Below, in pieces: positions 1-8,705 of a stretch of DNA of 64,000 bases (the first letter of the stretch is position 1; each line of letters opens with the position of its first letter). The translations under genes and the position numbers were made by a program. The notes below the pieces were generated by a model. It saw only the letters and a program-made list of their open reading frames with translations. It searched no databases and had not been told where the DNA came from. Origin of the DNA: Dyadobacter sp. NIV53 (GTDB taxonomy: Bacteria > Bacteroidota > Bacteroidia > Cytophagales > Spirosomataceae); assembly GCF_019711195.1 (NCBI RefSeq), contig NZ_CP081299.1, positions 186,001 to 250,000 of the forward strand, written 5' to 3'.

Positions 1-311
1 ACAATTCTGCCATCTATAACTTCCGGGCAGGTCTTTGCAATGGACGCAGCCTGATCAATATTTTCGGCCCGGATAAACACATATCCACTGATAGCTTCTT
101 TAGCCTCAATAAAAGGGCCATCAGAAATAATGTGTTCGTTGCCTACATATTTTCCCTCAGGTTTCAGTGGTTCACCGCTTATGTAGTTGCCTGTTTCGGC
201 CAGGTTTTCTACCCACCTCGTCATGGTTTCTATATTTTTATTAAATTCTTCTTCGCTTAACCCACTTTCTTTTTTTACATCTTCCCTAATCAACAACAAA
301 AATTTTTCCAT
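1..311 (-). CDS. YCII/DGPF-domain protein, 3' end cut by window edge
   Basis: The reading frame starts with ATG at 309-311 (MEKFLLLIRED) and stays open for 103 codons to the left edge, so the C-terminus lies outside. It carries the motif ISDGPFIEAKEAISGY, shared almost unchanged with the next two genes. This is the YCII-related (DGPF) fold, a small alpha/beta domain whose members mostly have no assigned reaction. It is the third gene of a tandem minus-strand array and lies 19 bp after the second. Known context: DGPF proteins commonly sit beside ECF42-type sigma factors, which might lie just outside the window (inference). Confidence 0.85.
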   Translation of the reverse strand, partial: MEKFLLLIREDVKKESGLSEEEFNKNIETMTRWVENLAETGNYISGEPLKPEGKYVGNEHIISDGPFIEAKEAISGYVFIRAENIDQAASIAKTCPEVIDGRI

Positions 312-330
312 GAGTTATGTTTAAATTTTA

Positions 331-687
331 TCAGAAATTTTCTTCATCCAATTCTAAAATTGGCCTGACTTCCACAACACTATTGCCATTGACAACCTGA
401 GGACAAGTCTGGGCAATAGCTGCTGCCTGTTCCAGATTTTCAGCATTGATAATAAAATATCCGCTGATTGCTTCTTTGGCTTCAATAAACGGCCCGTCGG
501 AAAGAACATTTTCTTTACTCACGTATCTTCCAATTGTTCGCAGAGGTTCGGCAGCCACATAATTCCCGGTTTCAGCGAGTTCCTCCACCCATTGTCCCAT
601 ACGATGAATGCATGCCTGAAATTCCTCATCCGGCAGCACTTTAAGTTTCTCCATATCCTCCCTGATCAGCAATAAAAATTTCTCCAT
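331..687 (-). CDS. YCII/DGPF-domain protein (second of three)
   Basis: A 118-aa protein if started at the ATG at 685-687 (MEKFLLLIREDMEK). That start aligns with the starts of both neighbours, so the 13-residue upstream extension of the open frame is probably not translated. It contains the ISDGPFIEAKEAISGYFI motif near residue 75 and the conserved PQVV segment followed by VEVRPI at the C-terminus. It belongs to the YCII family, soluble and cytoplasmic, function unknown. The array runs 1084 to 1 in the direction of transcription, and the near-identical domains point to local duplication. Confidence 0.85.
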   Translation of the reverse strand: MEKFLLLIREDMEKLKVLPDEEFQACIHRMGQWVEELAETGNYVAAEPLRTIGRYVSKENVLSDGPFIEAKEAISGYFIINAENLEQAAAIAQTCPQVVNGNSVVEVRPILELDEENF

Positions 688-730
688 GTATAGAAAAGTT
701 ACGAAAATTGAATAATTGTTAAGCAAAATA

Positions 731-1084
731 TCAGAACCGGTATTCCATTGACCTGATTGGCCTGACTTCTATCACAACATCTTCTGTGATCACCTGCGGG
801 CATTTTTGAGCAAGAGAAACCGCATGATCAATACTTTCAGCATAAACGATAAAATAGCCGCTTATGGCCTCCTTGGCCTCAATAAAAGGGCCATCGGAAA
901 TTACGCTGTTTTTAGTTACATATTTTCCGGTTGTCAGTAATGGCTCAGCTGAAATAAAATTACCGCTTTGGGTTAGCTCATCGACCCATTCGAGCATGGC
1001 ATCTAGCCGTACCTGGTACTCTTCCTTAGACATCTGGCTCACTCCAATAAGATCCTGTCTGATGAGCAGCATAAATTTTTGCAT
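731..1084 (-). CDS. YCII/DGPF-domain protein (first of three)
   Basis: A 117-aa protein starting at ATG 1082-1084 (MQKFMLLIRQDL). It has the same domain as the next two genes, with the signature ISDGPFIEAKEAISGYFI and a C-terminal VIEVRPI segment. It is the promoter-proximal gene of the array; the 278 bp upstream hold no gene I can support. No enzymatic motif beyond the YCII fold is visible, so no reaction is assigned. The aligned starts (MEKF/MQKF) and constant length of about 118 aa support all three start choices. Confidence 0.85.
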   Translation of the reverse strand: MQKFMLLIRQDLIGVSQMSKEEYQVRLDAMLEWVDELTQSGNFISAEPLLTTGKYVTKNSVISDGPFIEAKEAISGYFIVYAESIDHAVSLAQKCPQVITEDVVIEVRPIRSMEYRF

Positions 1085-1362
1085 ATTTAGTTTAATATTG
1101 AACAGAACGTTAGAAAATGATTCCCGATGATACTAAAATAACAGTTAAATAATAATCACTTAACTGATTCTCGTTGAAAATCTACTTCAAAAGATTCTAA
1201 ATTCAATATATTTACCGATATATATGAAGTATTTGGAAGATATTACATAGACCATCAGAAGTGGTCAAATCCGGACACTGAAGGGAAATATTTATCAAAC
1301 AATGGGTACTCCTATTAAGAGTATCAATAAAATCTATTATTTAAGAAGTAAAATCTGAAATT

Positions 1363-1908
1363 ATGGGCAAAAGACTTGATAAAATCACACCGGATTTGCA
1401 GTTGTTTATAGAAAATCAAAAGATATTCTTTGTTGCAACTGCCATGTGTACCGGAACTGTAAATCTTTCTCCAAAAGGTATGGATTCATTCAGGATACTG
1501 GAATCCAATCGTGTTATGTGGCTTAATGTAACAGGAAGCGGCAACGAAACGGCTGCACATTTGCTTGAAAGTGATCGTATCACAGTAATGTTTTGTGCCT
1601 ATGAAGGCAAACCAATGATTCTGCGTCTGTATGGCCACGGCAAAGTCTATCACCATCACGATGAAGAATGGAATACTTATATAGATTTATTTCCCAAGCT
1701 GCCGGGTGCCAGGCAAATTATTGATATTTCGATTGATATTGTACAAACTTCTTGCGGAATGGCAGTGCCGTTCATGGATTATAAAAGTGAACGTGATGAA
1801 CTAAATAAATGGGCCTGTAAAAAAGGAGATGAAGGGATTCAAAAGTATTGGGAAGAAAAAAACACGATAAGTTTTGACGGATTAGAGACAGGAATTTTTG
1901 ATCATTAG
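1363..1908 (+). CDS. pyridoxamine 5'-phosphate oxidase-family (flavin split-barrel) protein
   Basis: A 181-aa soluble protein beginning MGKRLDKITPDL. The segment IENQKIFFVATAMCTGTVNLSPKG is the typical opening strand pair of the PNPOx-like split beta-barrel, which binds FMN or related flavins/F420 at a dimer interface. Further barrel signatures are VMWLNVTGSGNETAAHL and PMILRLYGHGKV. The length fits the general pyridoxamine 5'-phosphate oxidase-like family rather than true PdxH (about 210 aa with a PLP-site C-terminus), so the substrate is unknown. It stands alone, 79 bp before the DUF1080 gene, without an obvious terminator between. Confidence 0.8.
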   Translation: MGKRLDKITPDLQLFIENQKIFFVATAMCTGTVNLSPKGMDSFRILESNRVMWLNVTGSGNETAAHLLESDRITVMFCAYEGKPMILRLYGHGKVYHHHDEEWNTYIDLFPKLPGARQIIDISIDIVQTSCGMAVPFMDYKSERDELNKWACKKGDEGIQKYWEEKNTISFDGLETGIFDH

Positions 1909-1987
1909 GAATCTTAATTTTTCAAAGTATAGTATTCAGGTCAGTTTAATTCCTTTCATTTAAAAAAGCCTTACTAACAATAAAATT

Positions 1988-2682
1988 ATGAAAAGATTTA
2001 TCCTGTCAATTATTATTTTCTTAGGCGTACAAACGAATCCAGCATGGTCACAAACCACATCTAAATCATTATTTAATGGAAAAGATTTAAATGGATGGCA
2101 TATTGACGTCCCGGATATGGATAAAGACCCAAAATTAAAAACACCTTTTATTGTACGAAATGGTTTGCTGGTCAGTTTAGGAACCCCAGGCGGACATTTG
2201 ATCACGGATGCCCGGTATGAAAATTTCAAACTGACTTTTCAATATCGTTTTGCGGGAGAACCAGGAAACTGCGGAGCGTTGGTCTTTGTATCTACGTCAC
2301 GTGCCTTGTACGATATGTTCCCAAAATCTATAGAAATACAGATGATGAACCAGAATGCTGGCGATTTCTGGTGTATACAAGAAGATATTACAGTACCGGA
2401 TATGGAAAAAAGACGCGGGCCAAAAAAAAATGGGGTGTTAACGGAGACAAATTGCGCCGTATTCCTAACCTGACTGATGGCACCGAAAAGCCTCTTGGAG
2501 AATGGAACACCATGCACATTGAATGTCTCAAAAATTCAATAAAAGTCTGGTTAAATGGTGTTATGGTGAATTATGGATATAATGCTACTGCACAAAAGGG
2601 ACAAATTGCGTTACAAGCTGAAGGCTCAGAAGTAGAATTCAAGAACATCGAAGTGGCAAGAATCAGTAAATTGACAAAATAG
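1988..2682 (+). CDS. DUF1080 (3-keto-disaccharide hydrolase-like) secreted protein, frameshifted
   Basis: Two overlapping frames form one DUF1080 protein of about 230 aa. The first (from ATG 1988) has a signal peptide ending near AWSQ and the family motif LFNGKDLNGW. The second carries the C-terminal half, with EWNTMHIEC, KVWLNGVMVNYG and IALQAEGSEVEFKNIEV. The switch falls in a run of nine A at 2422-2430: ten A would give RRGPKKKWGVNGD in one frame. The run also contains an A_AAA_AAA slippery heptamer in the correct phase for a -1 shift, so slippage is an alternative to mutation or sequencing error. DUF1080 is a jelly-roll fold found in periplasmic glycan catabolism; some members hydrolyse 3-keto-glycosides. 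The sugar-isomerase-like gene downstream fits that theme. Confidence 0.8.
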
Positions 2683-2734
2683 AGAACTAGGTTAAAAAGT
2701 CCAGCTACGCTGTTTATTTATGTGTGCCTGTTTA

Positions 2735-3649
2735 CTAAATACCAGCTGTAACTTTTTTCATTTTTTCCAAACCTGTTTTAGCAACCAGCAACGCATCCTG
2801 GGAATAATAACCTTTATTAAAAACCTCAAATGAAAGGATTACAGGTTTGTCCGGATTTTTAAGTGTTTTGAGCAGGTCTTTCAAAGGCGCCACTCCATCT
2901 CCTGCATATACCCGGTCGGCATCCGCAATAGTTTCTCTTGGCGGAGTTGCCGGATAATCATTCATATGGAAAATTTCGATCAGCGGTTTACCTACCAGTT
3001 TCACACTTTCCAATCCCGAACCACCTCTGTGTAAATGATATACATCCATAAGTAATCGTGCAGAAGGGTGTGAGGCTTCCGCCGCAACGTAGAGTATTTC
3101 TCCTACCCTGCTCAGGTTTTTCGAAAATCCCCACAATTCAAGATGAGGGACAACACCTGTTTTATCGCCTAATTCCAGGATAGTCCTGTAACGTTCTGCT
3201 ACTTTTGCCAAGTCCAGTGAAACACCGGTAGTCGCGCCCATAGGCGGTGCCGCTATTCGTGGACAACCAATTTGAGCCAATTGGTCCATTTCCATTTTCA
3301 GCTGATCCAGCGCTTTTGCCCTGGCCGTTTCGTCATCAACAATCCAGGTAGCGAATCCTATTGCATCTTCTACTTTTAATCCGAGATCGTCAATGATACG
3401 TTTCGCTTCGGGTAAAGTAGCACCGGTTTTTAAGAAATCCTGTAAAGTATTTATCCATATTTCCACTGATTTATAACCAGCCTGTGCCGCTACTTCCAGC
3501 TCTTTCCTGAACCCCAATTGATGACCACGCAATGTGCTCATGTTCAGAGAATAAACAAAAGAACTATTTTTTTCTTTAACAATTTCGGCTGGTAATATTC
3601 CGGCTCCGGTTACGGCCAGTATAGAAGAAAGTGATTCGCGTCGGTTCAT
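2735..3649 (-). CDS. sugar phosphate isomerase/epimerase-like TIM barrel, exported
   Basis: A 304-aa protein of the xylose isomerase-like TIM-barrel family. The N-terminus MNRRESLSSILAVTGAGILPA reads as a twin-arginine-type export signal, common for this family in Bacteroidota. Candidate metal ligands lie in the barrel-strand motifs HLELWGF, LLMDVYHLHRGG, IFHMNDYP and ILSFEVFN. The substrate cannot be read from sequence; relatives act on inositols, hydroxypyruvate or keto-sugars. It converges on the DUF1080 gene, 52 bp apart, and both would work on sugars in the periplasm. Upstream it faces the VOC gene across about 200 bp with a hairpin. Confidence 0.8.
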   Translation of the reverse strand: MNRRESLSSILAVTGAGILPAEIVKEKNSSFVYSLNMSTLRGHQLGFRKELEVAAQAGYKSVEIWINTLQDFLKTGATLPEAKRIIDDLGLKVEDAIGFATWIVDDETARAKALDQLKMEMDQLAQIGCPRIAAPPMGATTGVSLDLAKVAERYRTILELGDKTGVVPHLELWGFSKNLSRVGEILYVAAEASHPSARLLMDVYHLHRGGSGLESVKLVGKPLIEIFHMNDYPATPPRETIADADRVYAGDGVAPLKDLLKTLKNPDKPVILSFEVFNKGYYSQDALLVAKTGLEKMKKVTAGI

Positions 3650-3743
3650 TAACAGGATTTCTAAAAATAGAGTGATATGTGATTAAAGAGTCTAAGCAGC
3701 TTTTTTTACCGTTGCACAAGTAAATTAACGTAAAATCCATGAG

Positions 3744-3773
3744 GATGGCGCGAACGTCCCCGTTCACGTCATC
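3744..3773. promoter_or_regulatory. imperfect GC-rich hairpin in a divergent intergenic region
   Basis: Arms of 13 bp at 3744-3756 and 3761-3773 (GATGGCGCGAACG against CGTTCACGTCATC, 11 of 13 paired) enclose a four-base loop. It lies between the divergent starts of the isomerase-like gene (3649) and the VOC gene (3855). No T-run follows, so an operator or short dispersed repeat is more likely than a terminator. Confidence 0.4.
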
Positions 3774-3854
3774 TTATGCCATCTGCAAATATTAATCAGA
3801 AACGGGATGTTCTCGCTACCGGATATTTGTAAATTGCAAAAACTATATTTTCCT

Positions 3855-4355
3855 ATGCATCAGGATTACTCCATACCAACTCAAACGCGAATCGGTCATG
3901 TTCACCTTAAAGTGGCTGATCTGGAACGGGCAATAGACTTTTACTGCGGATTACTGGGGTTTGAAATTATGGCCCGGTATGGCGATCAGGCAGCATTTAT
4001 ATCAGCTGGCGGTTATCACCACCATATCGGACTAAACACCTGGTACAGTAAAGACGCTCCACCTGCACCGCGAAACGGGGTCGGATTATTTCACACTGCC
4101 ATTGTCTATCCTACCAGAAAGGATCTGGCAACGATTTTTAACCGGTTACGACATGCCGGTTATCCAATTTCAGGAGCAAGTGACCATGGTGTTTCCGAAG
4201 CGCTTTATCTAAATGATCCGGACAGCAACGGAGTTGAATTGTACTGGGATCGCCCAAAAGAACTATGGCAGTTTCTGGAAGATGGTACGATTGAAATGTT
4301 TACCAAGAGCCTGGATTTAAAAGGCCTGCTGGGTGAATTGGATCCGGTTAAATAA
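3855..4355 (+). CDS. VOC-family protein (extradiol dioxygenase/glyoxalase-like)
   Basis: A protein of about 166 aa from ATG 3855 (MHQDYSIPTQTRIG); the frame is open 16 codons further, but that stretch looks like leader. Two vicinal-oxygen-chelate modules are visible. The metal ligands of catechol 2,3-dioxygenase-like members appear as His in RIGHVHLKV, His in GLFHTAIVY and Glu in NGVELYWDRP. The best match in style is the CatE-like group of Bacteroidota and Bacillota, metal-dependent, substrate unknown. It stands upstream of rlmF by 68 bp and may be co-transcribed. Confidence 0.8.
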   Translation: MHQDYSIPTQTRIGHVHLKVADLERAIDFYCGLLGFEIMARYGDQAAFISAGGYHHHIGLNTWYSKDAPPAPRNGVGLFHTAIVYPTRKDLATIFNRLRHAGYPISGASDHGVSEALYLNDPDSNGVELYWDRPKELWQFLEDGTIEMFTKSLDLKGLLGELDPVK

Positions 4356-4423
4356 GTCTGATTCATGTAAAAGCTTTTTTAAAGCAAACTAATTTTAAAA
4401 TAAACGAGAACCTCCTTCATTAA

Positions 4424-5401
4424 ATGACTTTAAAAATAAAAGAAAAACCATTTGAAAAGCAAAACCTGCATCCCCGGAATCCGCATCGCTTTCAGTATGA
4501 TTTTAAAGCATTGATTCAAAGTTGTCGTGAGCTCTTGCCTTTTGTACAAATCAATAAATATCAAAATGAATCCATTGATTTTTCAAACCCAGAAGCAGTC
4601 AGGACATTAAATAAGGCCATTCTCAAACACTTTTATAATATTCAGTATTGGGAAATCCCGGCCAATTATCTTTGTCCGCCTATCCCTGGCCGGGCAGATT
4701 ACATCCATTATCTGGCTGATTTACTTGATATAAAAACAAAGCATATTTCTTTGGGTAAAATCATTACCGGCTTGGATATTGGTGTAGGCGCCAACTGTGT
4801 TTATCCGATTATCGGACATCAAACTTATGGCTGGAATTTTGTTGGAACTGATATTGATCCAAAGGCAATTCAATCTGCACAAAGAATTGTGAATGCCAAT
4901 GCAGACTTAACCCCGTTTATTGAATGCCGTTTACAAAACTCATCCGCCAGTATTTTTAAAGGAATTATTGAAGCAAATGAAAAATTTGATTTTACCATGT
5001 GCAATCCTCCATTTCATGCTTCATTGGCAGAAGCGAAAGCAGGAACCCAGCGCAAATGGCAAAATCTTGGACATCACAAAGCTCAGCAAAAAGAGTCTCT
5101 GAATTTTGGCGGCCAACACGCAGAATTATGGTGCCAGGGCGGAGAACAAGCATTTCTTATTAAAATGATTGAACAAAGTACACAGATATCCAGTCAATGC
5201 CTGTGGTTTACATCTTTGGTTTCCAAAAAAACAACTCTTCCGGCGTTATACAAATTGTTAAAAACAACCAAAGCCACGGTAGTAAAAACAATTGAAATGT
5301 CCCAGGGACAAAAAGTAAGCAGAATTATTGCCTGGACATTCTTAAGTGAAGATGAGCAGAAAAGGTGGAAATTGGATAAATGGCAGAAAAATACAAAATA
5401 G
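4424..5401 (+). CDS. rlmF: 23S rRNA (adenine(1618)-N6)-methyltransferase RlmF
   Basis: A 325-aa SAM-dependent methyltransferase. The N-terminal region NLHPRNPHRFQYDF followed by ILKHFYNIQYWEIPANYLCPPIPGRADYIHYLADLL is characteristic of RlmF, which methylates N6 of A1618 of 23S rRNA. The SAM-binding motif I is GLDIGVGANCVYP, the acidic motif II is GTDIDPKA, and the catalytic NPPF tetrad is at residues 194-197. Length matches the family. It ends 12 bp before the GyrI-like gene, so the two probably share a transcript. Confidence 0.93.
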   Translation: MTLKIKEKPFEKQNLHPRNPHRFQYDFKALIQSCRELLPFVQINKYQNESIDFSNPEAVRTLNKAILKHFYNIQYWEIPANYLCPPIPGRADYIHYLADLLDIKTKHISLGKIITGLDIGVGANCVYPIIGHQTYGWNFVGTDIDPKAIQSAQRIVNANADLTPFIECRLQNSSASIFKGIIEANEKFDFTMCNPPFHASLAEAKAGTQRKWQNLGHHKAQQKESLNFGGQHAELWCQGGEQAFLIKMIEQSTQISSQCLWFTSLVSKKTTLPALYKLLKTTKATVVKTIEMSQGQKVSRIIAWTFLSEDEQKRWKLDKWQKNTK

Positions 5402-5413
5402 CATAAGTAACCA

Positions 5414-5898
5414 ATGATCCCAGCAATCAAAACACTTCCCAATAAAAAACTCATTGGCAAGCGCCTGACAATGAGCCTCATCAATGATAAAACTCCTGAA
5501 CTATGGCGAATTTTTATGCCCAGGCGTAAAGAAATCAAAAATTCCCTGACTTCGGATTTGTTTTGTTTGCAGATGTATAATCAATCCTTTGATGGCAACC
5601 AATTTAATCCTGACATGTTATTTGGAAAATGGGCAGCTGTGGAAGTTTTGAATTTTGATATGATCCCGGAAGACATGGAAACTTATACCTTAACTGGTGG
5701 TTTGTATGCCGTTTTCATCCATAAAGGCGCTGCAAATACAGGTGCCGAAACTTTTAACTACATTTTCAGTACATGGCTGCCCGCTTCGGAATATGTTCTG
5801 GACAACCGCCCACACTTTGAAATTTGGGAGAAAAATATAAAAACAACGATCCGGACTCGGAAGAAGAAGTTTGGATTCCCATTAAACTCAAATTATAG
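5414..5898 (+). CDS. GyrI-like / AraC effector-binding-domain protein, 3' end frameshifted
   Basis: A GyrI-like small-molecule-binding domain (as in SbmC and AraC effector domains), about 160 aa. Residues 1-140 read well, including KWAAVEV, YAVFIHKG and a W-L-P-x-S segment before RPHFEI. After RPHFEI the annotated frame degenerates, while the -1 frame gives GEKYKNNDPDSEEEVWIPIK and stops at 5896-5898, the normal family ending. One base is therefore missing at about 5823-5828 (TTTGGG). The uncorrected frame runs to 5929 with a meaningless tail. No DNA-binding domain is attached, so a stand-alone ligand binder is likely. Confidence 0.75.
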
Positions 5899-5942
5899 AT
5901 TGTATTATCTCCAATTCAAAATCTTTTAATTCTCCGTTATGC

Positions 5943-5976
5943 CCGTATTCGTACAAAAACTGTCCGAATACGGACA
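5943..5976. promoter_or_regulatory. nested inverted repeats (candidate activator site) upstream of FtsX permease
   Basis: A perfect palindrome TGTCCG-AATA-CGGACA at 5961-5976 overlaps a second perfect inverted repeat, CCGTATTCG at 5943-5951 with CGAATACGG at 5965-5973. It sits about 230 bp before the permease start in a 307-bp gene-free stretch. About 60 bp downstream, at 6030-6035, is TGGCAC, resembling the -24 half of a sigma-54 promoter, but the -12 half lacks the expected GC. An activator-binding site is inferred, not shown. Confidence 0.45.
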
Positions 5977-6205
5977 ATCCCAAAAAAGAAATCTCCTCAG
6001 AATCAGTTGTAAACTGCACATTCACCGGCTGGCACATATATTTTATACAAAGAACTATGTTATACAATGTACTGGAAGATTATTAATGATTAATTATCAA
6101 TGCCGGATTACCGGTGCAATTAATTCCAGCTGCCCGTATGATTAACTTTTGAAAAATATCTATTAGCCAAAAAATAAAATTGCAGGTTGTCAAAACCCAA
6201 CTATT

Positions 6206-8623
6206 ATGTTTCAGAACTACTTTAAAATCGCCTGGAGGAATCTCTTGCGTAACCGCGCTTTCTCTGCCATCAATATTGCCGGGCTTTCTATTGGACTGGC
6301 TTCCTGCATGCTTATCAGTTTGTATGTTCTCGACGAATTAAGTTTTGATCGATACAATGAAAAAGCGGATCAAATTGTTCGTGTGGTCTTTAAGGGTACC
6401 ATGCAAGGAGGCAAAATAAATGAGGCCCATGTAATGCCGCCTACAGCACAGGCTATCAAAGCCGATTATCCCGAAGTAGTGGCTGCTACACGTTTACGTC
6501 AGGGTGGATTTCCAAAGGTATTTGTTGGCAACAAACAATATACCGGTGACCCGATGGCATTTGTTGATCCCAACTTTTTCGAGATTTTCACATTACCGTT
6601 GGTTCAGGGAAATTCAAAAACTGCACTTACAGAGCCAAATACAATTATCATAACTCAGGAACTGGCAGAAAAATATTTCGCCAGGCGAGATGTTCTGGGT
6701 AAAGTAGTGAAATTCAAGGACTCAGATATTGCTTACAAAATTACCGGTGTGATGGAAAAGGTCCCTGCCAATTCCCACTTCCATTATGACATTTTCATTT
6801 CCATGACTGGTCTGGAAGAAGCAAAATCAACGTCGTGGATGCAGTCAGAATACTTTACTTACTTGCTGCTTCAAAAAGGATTTGACTATAGAAAACTGGA
6901 AGCAAAATTACCGCAAACAGTAGCAAAATATATGGGGCCCCAATTGCAAAAAGCAATGGGTGTAACATTGTCCGAGTTTCGTAAAAGCGGAAATGACATT
7001 GGTTTATATTTACAGCCACTGACTGAAATTCATCTGTATTCCAGTGCATCATACGATCTGGGAAACAGTGGAGATATTAAGTATGTTTATATTTTCGGAG
7101 CTGTTGCGATCATCATGCTGCTTATAGCATGTATCAACTTTATGAACCTATCGACTGCCGGAGCTTCCAAAAGAGCACGCGAAGTTGGAGTAAGAAAGGT
7201 TATGGGGTCAGAAAAAATAGAACTTGTCTGGCAGTTTTTACTTGAATCTGTATTACTTACTTCTATTGCGTTGGTTTTAGCAACAATTTTCGGTTTCATT
7301 GCGCTTCCATTGTTTAACAAACTTTCCGGAAAAGATTTATCATTACAGCTAAATTCTGTCCCTGCCGTATTATCAGGAATCCTGTTATTTGGCCTTATTG
7401 TTGGCATTCTGGCTGGAAGTTACCCGGCATTTTTTCTTTCTTCCTTTAAACCAATATCTGTCCTAAAAGGGAAATTCACATCCGACAAAGGCAGTATCGG
7501 GCTTCGAAGTGGGTTAGTTATTGTGCAGTTTTTCATTTCTATTACTTTAATAATCGGTACTACCGTTGTTTATCAGCAGCTCAAATACATACAAAACAAA
7601 AAATTGGGATACAATAAGGAGCAGGTTCTCATTTTAGATTCCTGGGCACTTGGTAAAAATCAGGAAGTATTCCATGATGAAATCCTGCGCGATCCGGAAG
7701 TGATCAACGTAAGTTCATCAGGTTATCTTCCGGCCGGACCTTCTTACAACAATAATTTCATGATCTATCCGGAAGATAAAAGCACCCAACTTGTTAAAAC
7801 GCTCAGATATGACGTGGATGTCAATTACATTCCTACATTGGGTATGGAAATGGCTGCCGGACGTAATTTCTCTAAAGAATTTGGCAATGACACATCAGGC
7901 GTGATCCTGAATGAAACCGCTGTGAAAATGATGGGATGGAAAAATGATGCACTCAACCGCACCATTACCAATACCAATAATGATGGTAAAAAGAACACTT
8001 ATAGAGTGATAGGAGTTGTAAAAGATTTCCATTTCCGATCACTGCACGAACGTATTACACCATTGGCTATGGTATTAAGCGGAGGTGCCGGAACGATGAT
8101 CATAAAAGTTAAAACCAGGAATATGACTGCCTTATTATCCAAAATGAAAACGCAATGGGATACTTTCAAACCGGAAATTCCTTTTGCTTATTCGTTCATG
8201 GATGAGCGCATTAACAATACGTATCTGGCTGAGCAAAAAACAGGACAGATTCTGGGTGTATTTGCAGGCCTGACTATTTTTGTGGCTTGTCTGGGGCTAT
8301 TCGGACTGGCAACTTTCACAGCTGAACAACGTACTAAGGAAATTGGTGTACGTAAAGTCCTGGGTGCATCAGTGACCAGTGTGGTTGCACTGCTTTCCAA
8401 AGATTTCCTTAAACTCGTTGCGGTTGCTATCATTATTGCTACACCAGTCGCCTGGTATGGAATGAACCGCTGGTTACAGGATTTTGAATACAGGATCAAT
8501 ATTTCATGGTGGATTTTTGCATTGGCAGCAATCCTGTCAGTTGGTGTTGCATTGTTAACTGTATCTTTTCAATCAATAAAAGCAGCGTTAATGAACCCGG
8601 TAAAATCCCTTCGTTCGGAGTAA
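6206..8623 (+). CDS. ABC transporter permease, FtsX/MacB-like
   Basis: An 805-aa inner-membrane protein beginning MFQNYFKIAWRNLLRNRAFS, the standard opening of Bacteroidota FtsX-type permeases. Order: TM1 (about 21-41), a long periplasmic MacB_PCD domain (about 50-280), three TM helices (about 285-410), a short linker with a second PCD-like domain (about 430-660), and three C-terminal TM helices (about 680-795). Each FtsX core contains the cytoplasmic EVGVRKVMGS / EIGVRKVLGA motif. No ATPase gene is adjacent, so the partner is encoded elsewhere. Such permeases act in export or mechanotransmission; the substrate is unknown. The upstream palindrome suggests activator control. Confidence 0.88.
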   Translation: MFQNYFKIAWRNLLRNRAFSAINIAGLSIGLASCMLISLYVLDELSFDRYNEKADQIVRVVFKGTMQGGKINEAHVMPPTAQAIKADYPEVVAATRLRQGGFPKVFVGNKQYTGDPMAFVDPNFFEIFTLPLVQGNSKTALTEPNTIIITQELAEKYFARRDVLGKVVKFKDSDIAYKITGVMEKVPANSHFHYDIFISMTGLEEAKSTSWMQSEYFTYLLLQKGFDYRKLEAKLPQTVAKYMGPQLQKAMGVTLSEFRKSGNDIGLYLQPLTEIHLYSSASYDLGNSGDIKYVYIFGAVAIIMLLIACINFMNLSTAGASKRAREVGVRKVMGSEKIELVWQFLLESVLLTSIALVLATIFGFIALPLFNKLSGKDLSLQLNSVPAVLSGILLFGLIVGILAGSYPAFFLSSFKPISVLKGKFTSDKGSIGLRSGLVIVQFFISITLIIGTTVVYQQLKYIQNKKLGYNKEQVLILDSWALGKNQEVFHDEILRDPEVINVSSSGYLPAGPSYNNNFMIYPEDKSTQLVKTLRYDVDVNYIPTLGMEMAAGRNFSKEFGNDTSGVILNETAVKMMGWKNDALNRTITNTNNDGKKNTYRVIGVVKDFHFRSLHERITPLAMVLSGGAGTMIIKVKTRNMTALLSKMKTQWDTFKPEIPFAYSFMDERINNTYLAEQKTGQILGVFAGLTIFVACLGLFGLATFTAEQRTKEIGVRKVLGASVTSVVALLSKDFLKLVAVAIIIATPVAWYGMNRWLQDFEYRINISWWIFALAAILSVGVALLTVSFQSIKAALMNPVKSLRSE

Positions 8624-8705
8624 GAAAATCCTCTGGATGTAATTTACTGAGTCAATTTTGAAGTGCATGTGAATCAGTGCTTTCAATTAAAAAAAATATT
8701 AAAAA

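Noticed and set aside
5939..6145. 68-codon open frame between the GyrI-like gene and the permease
   Set aside because: It runs through the palindromic site, has no protein-like composition and begins inside the inverted repeat; treated as regulatory DNA.
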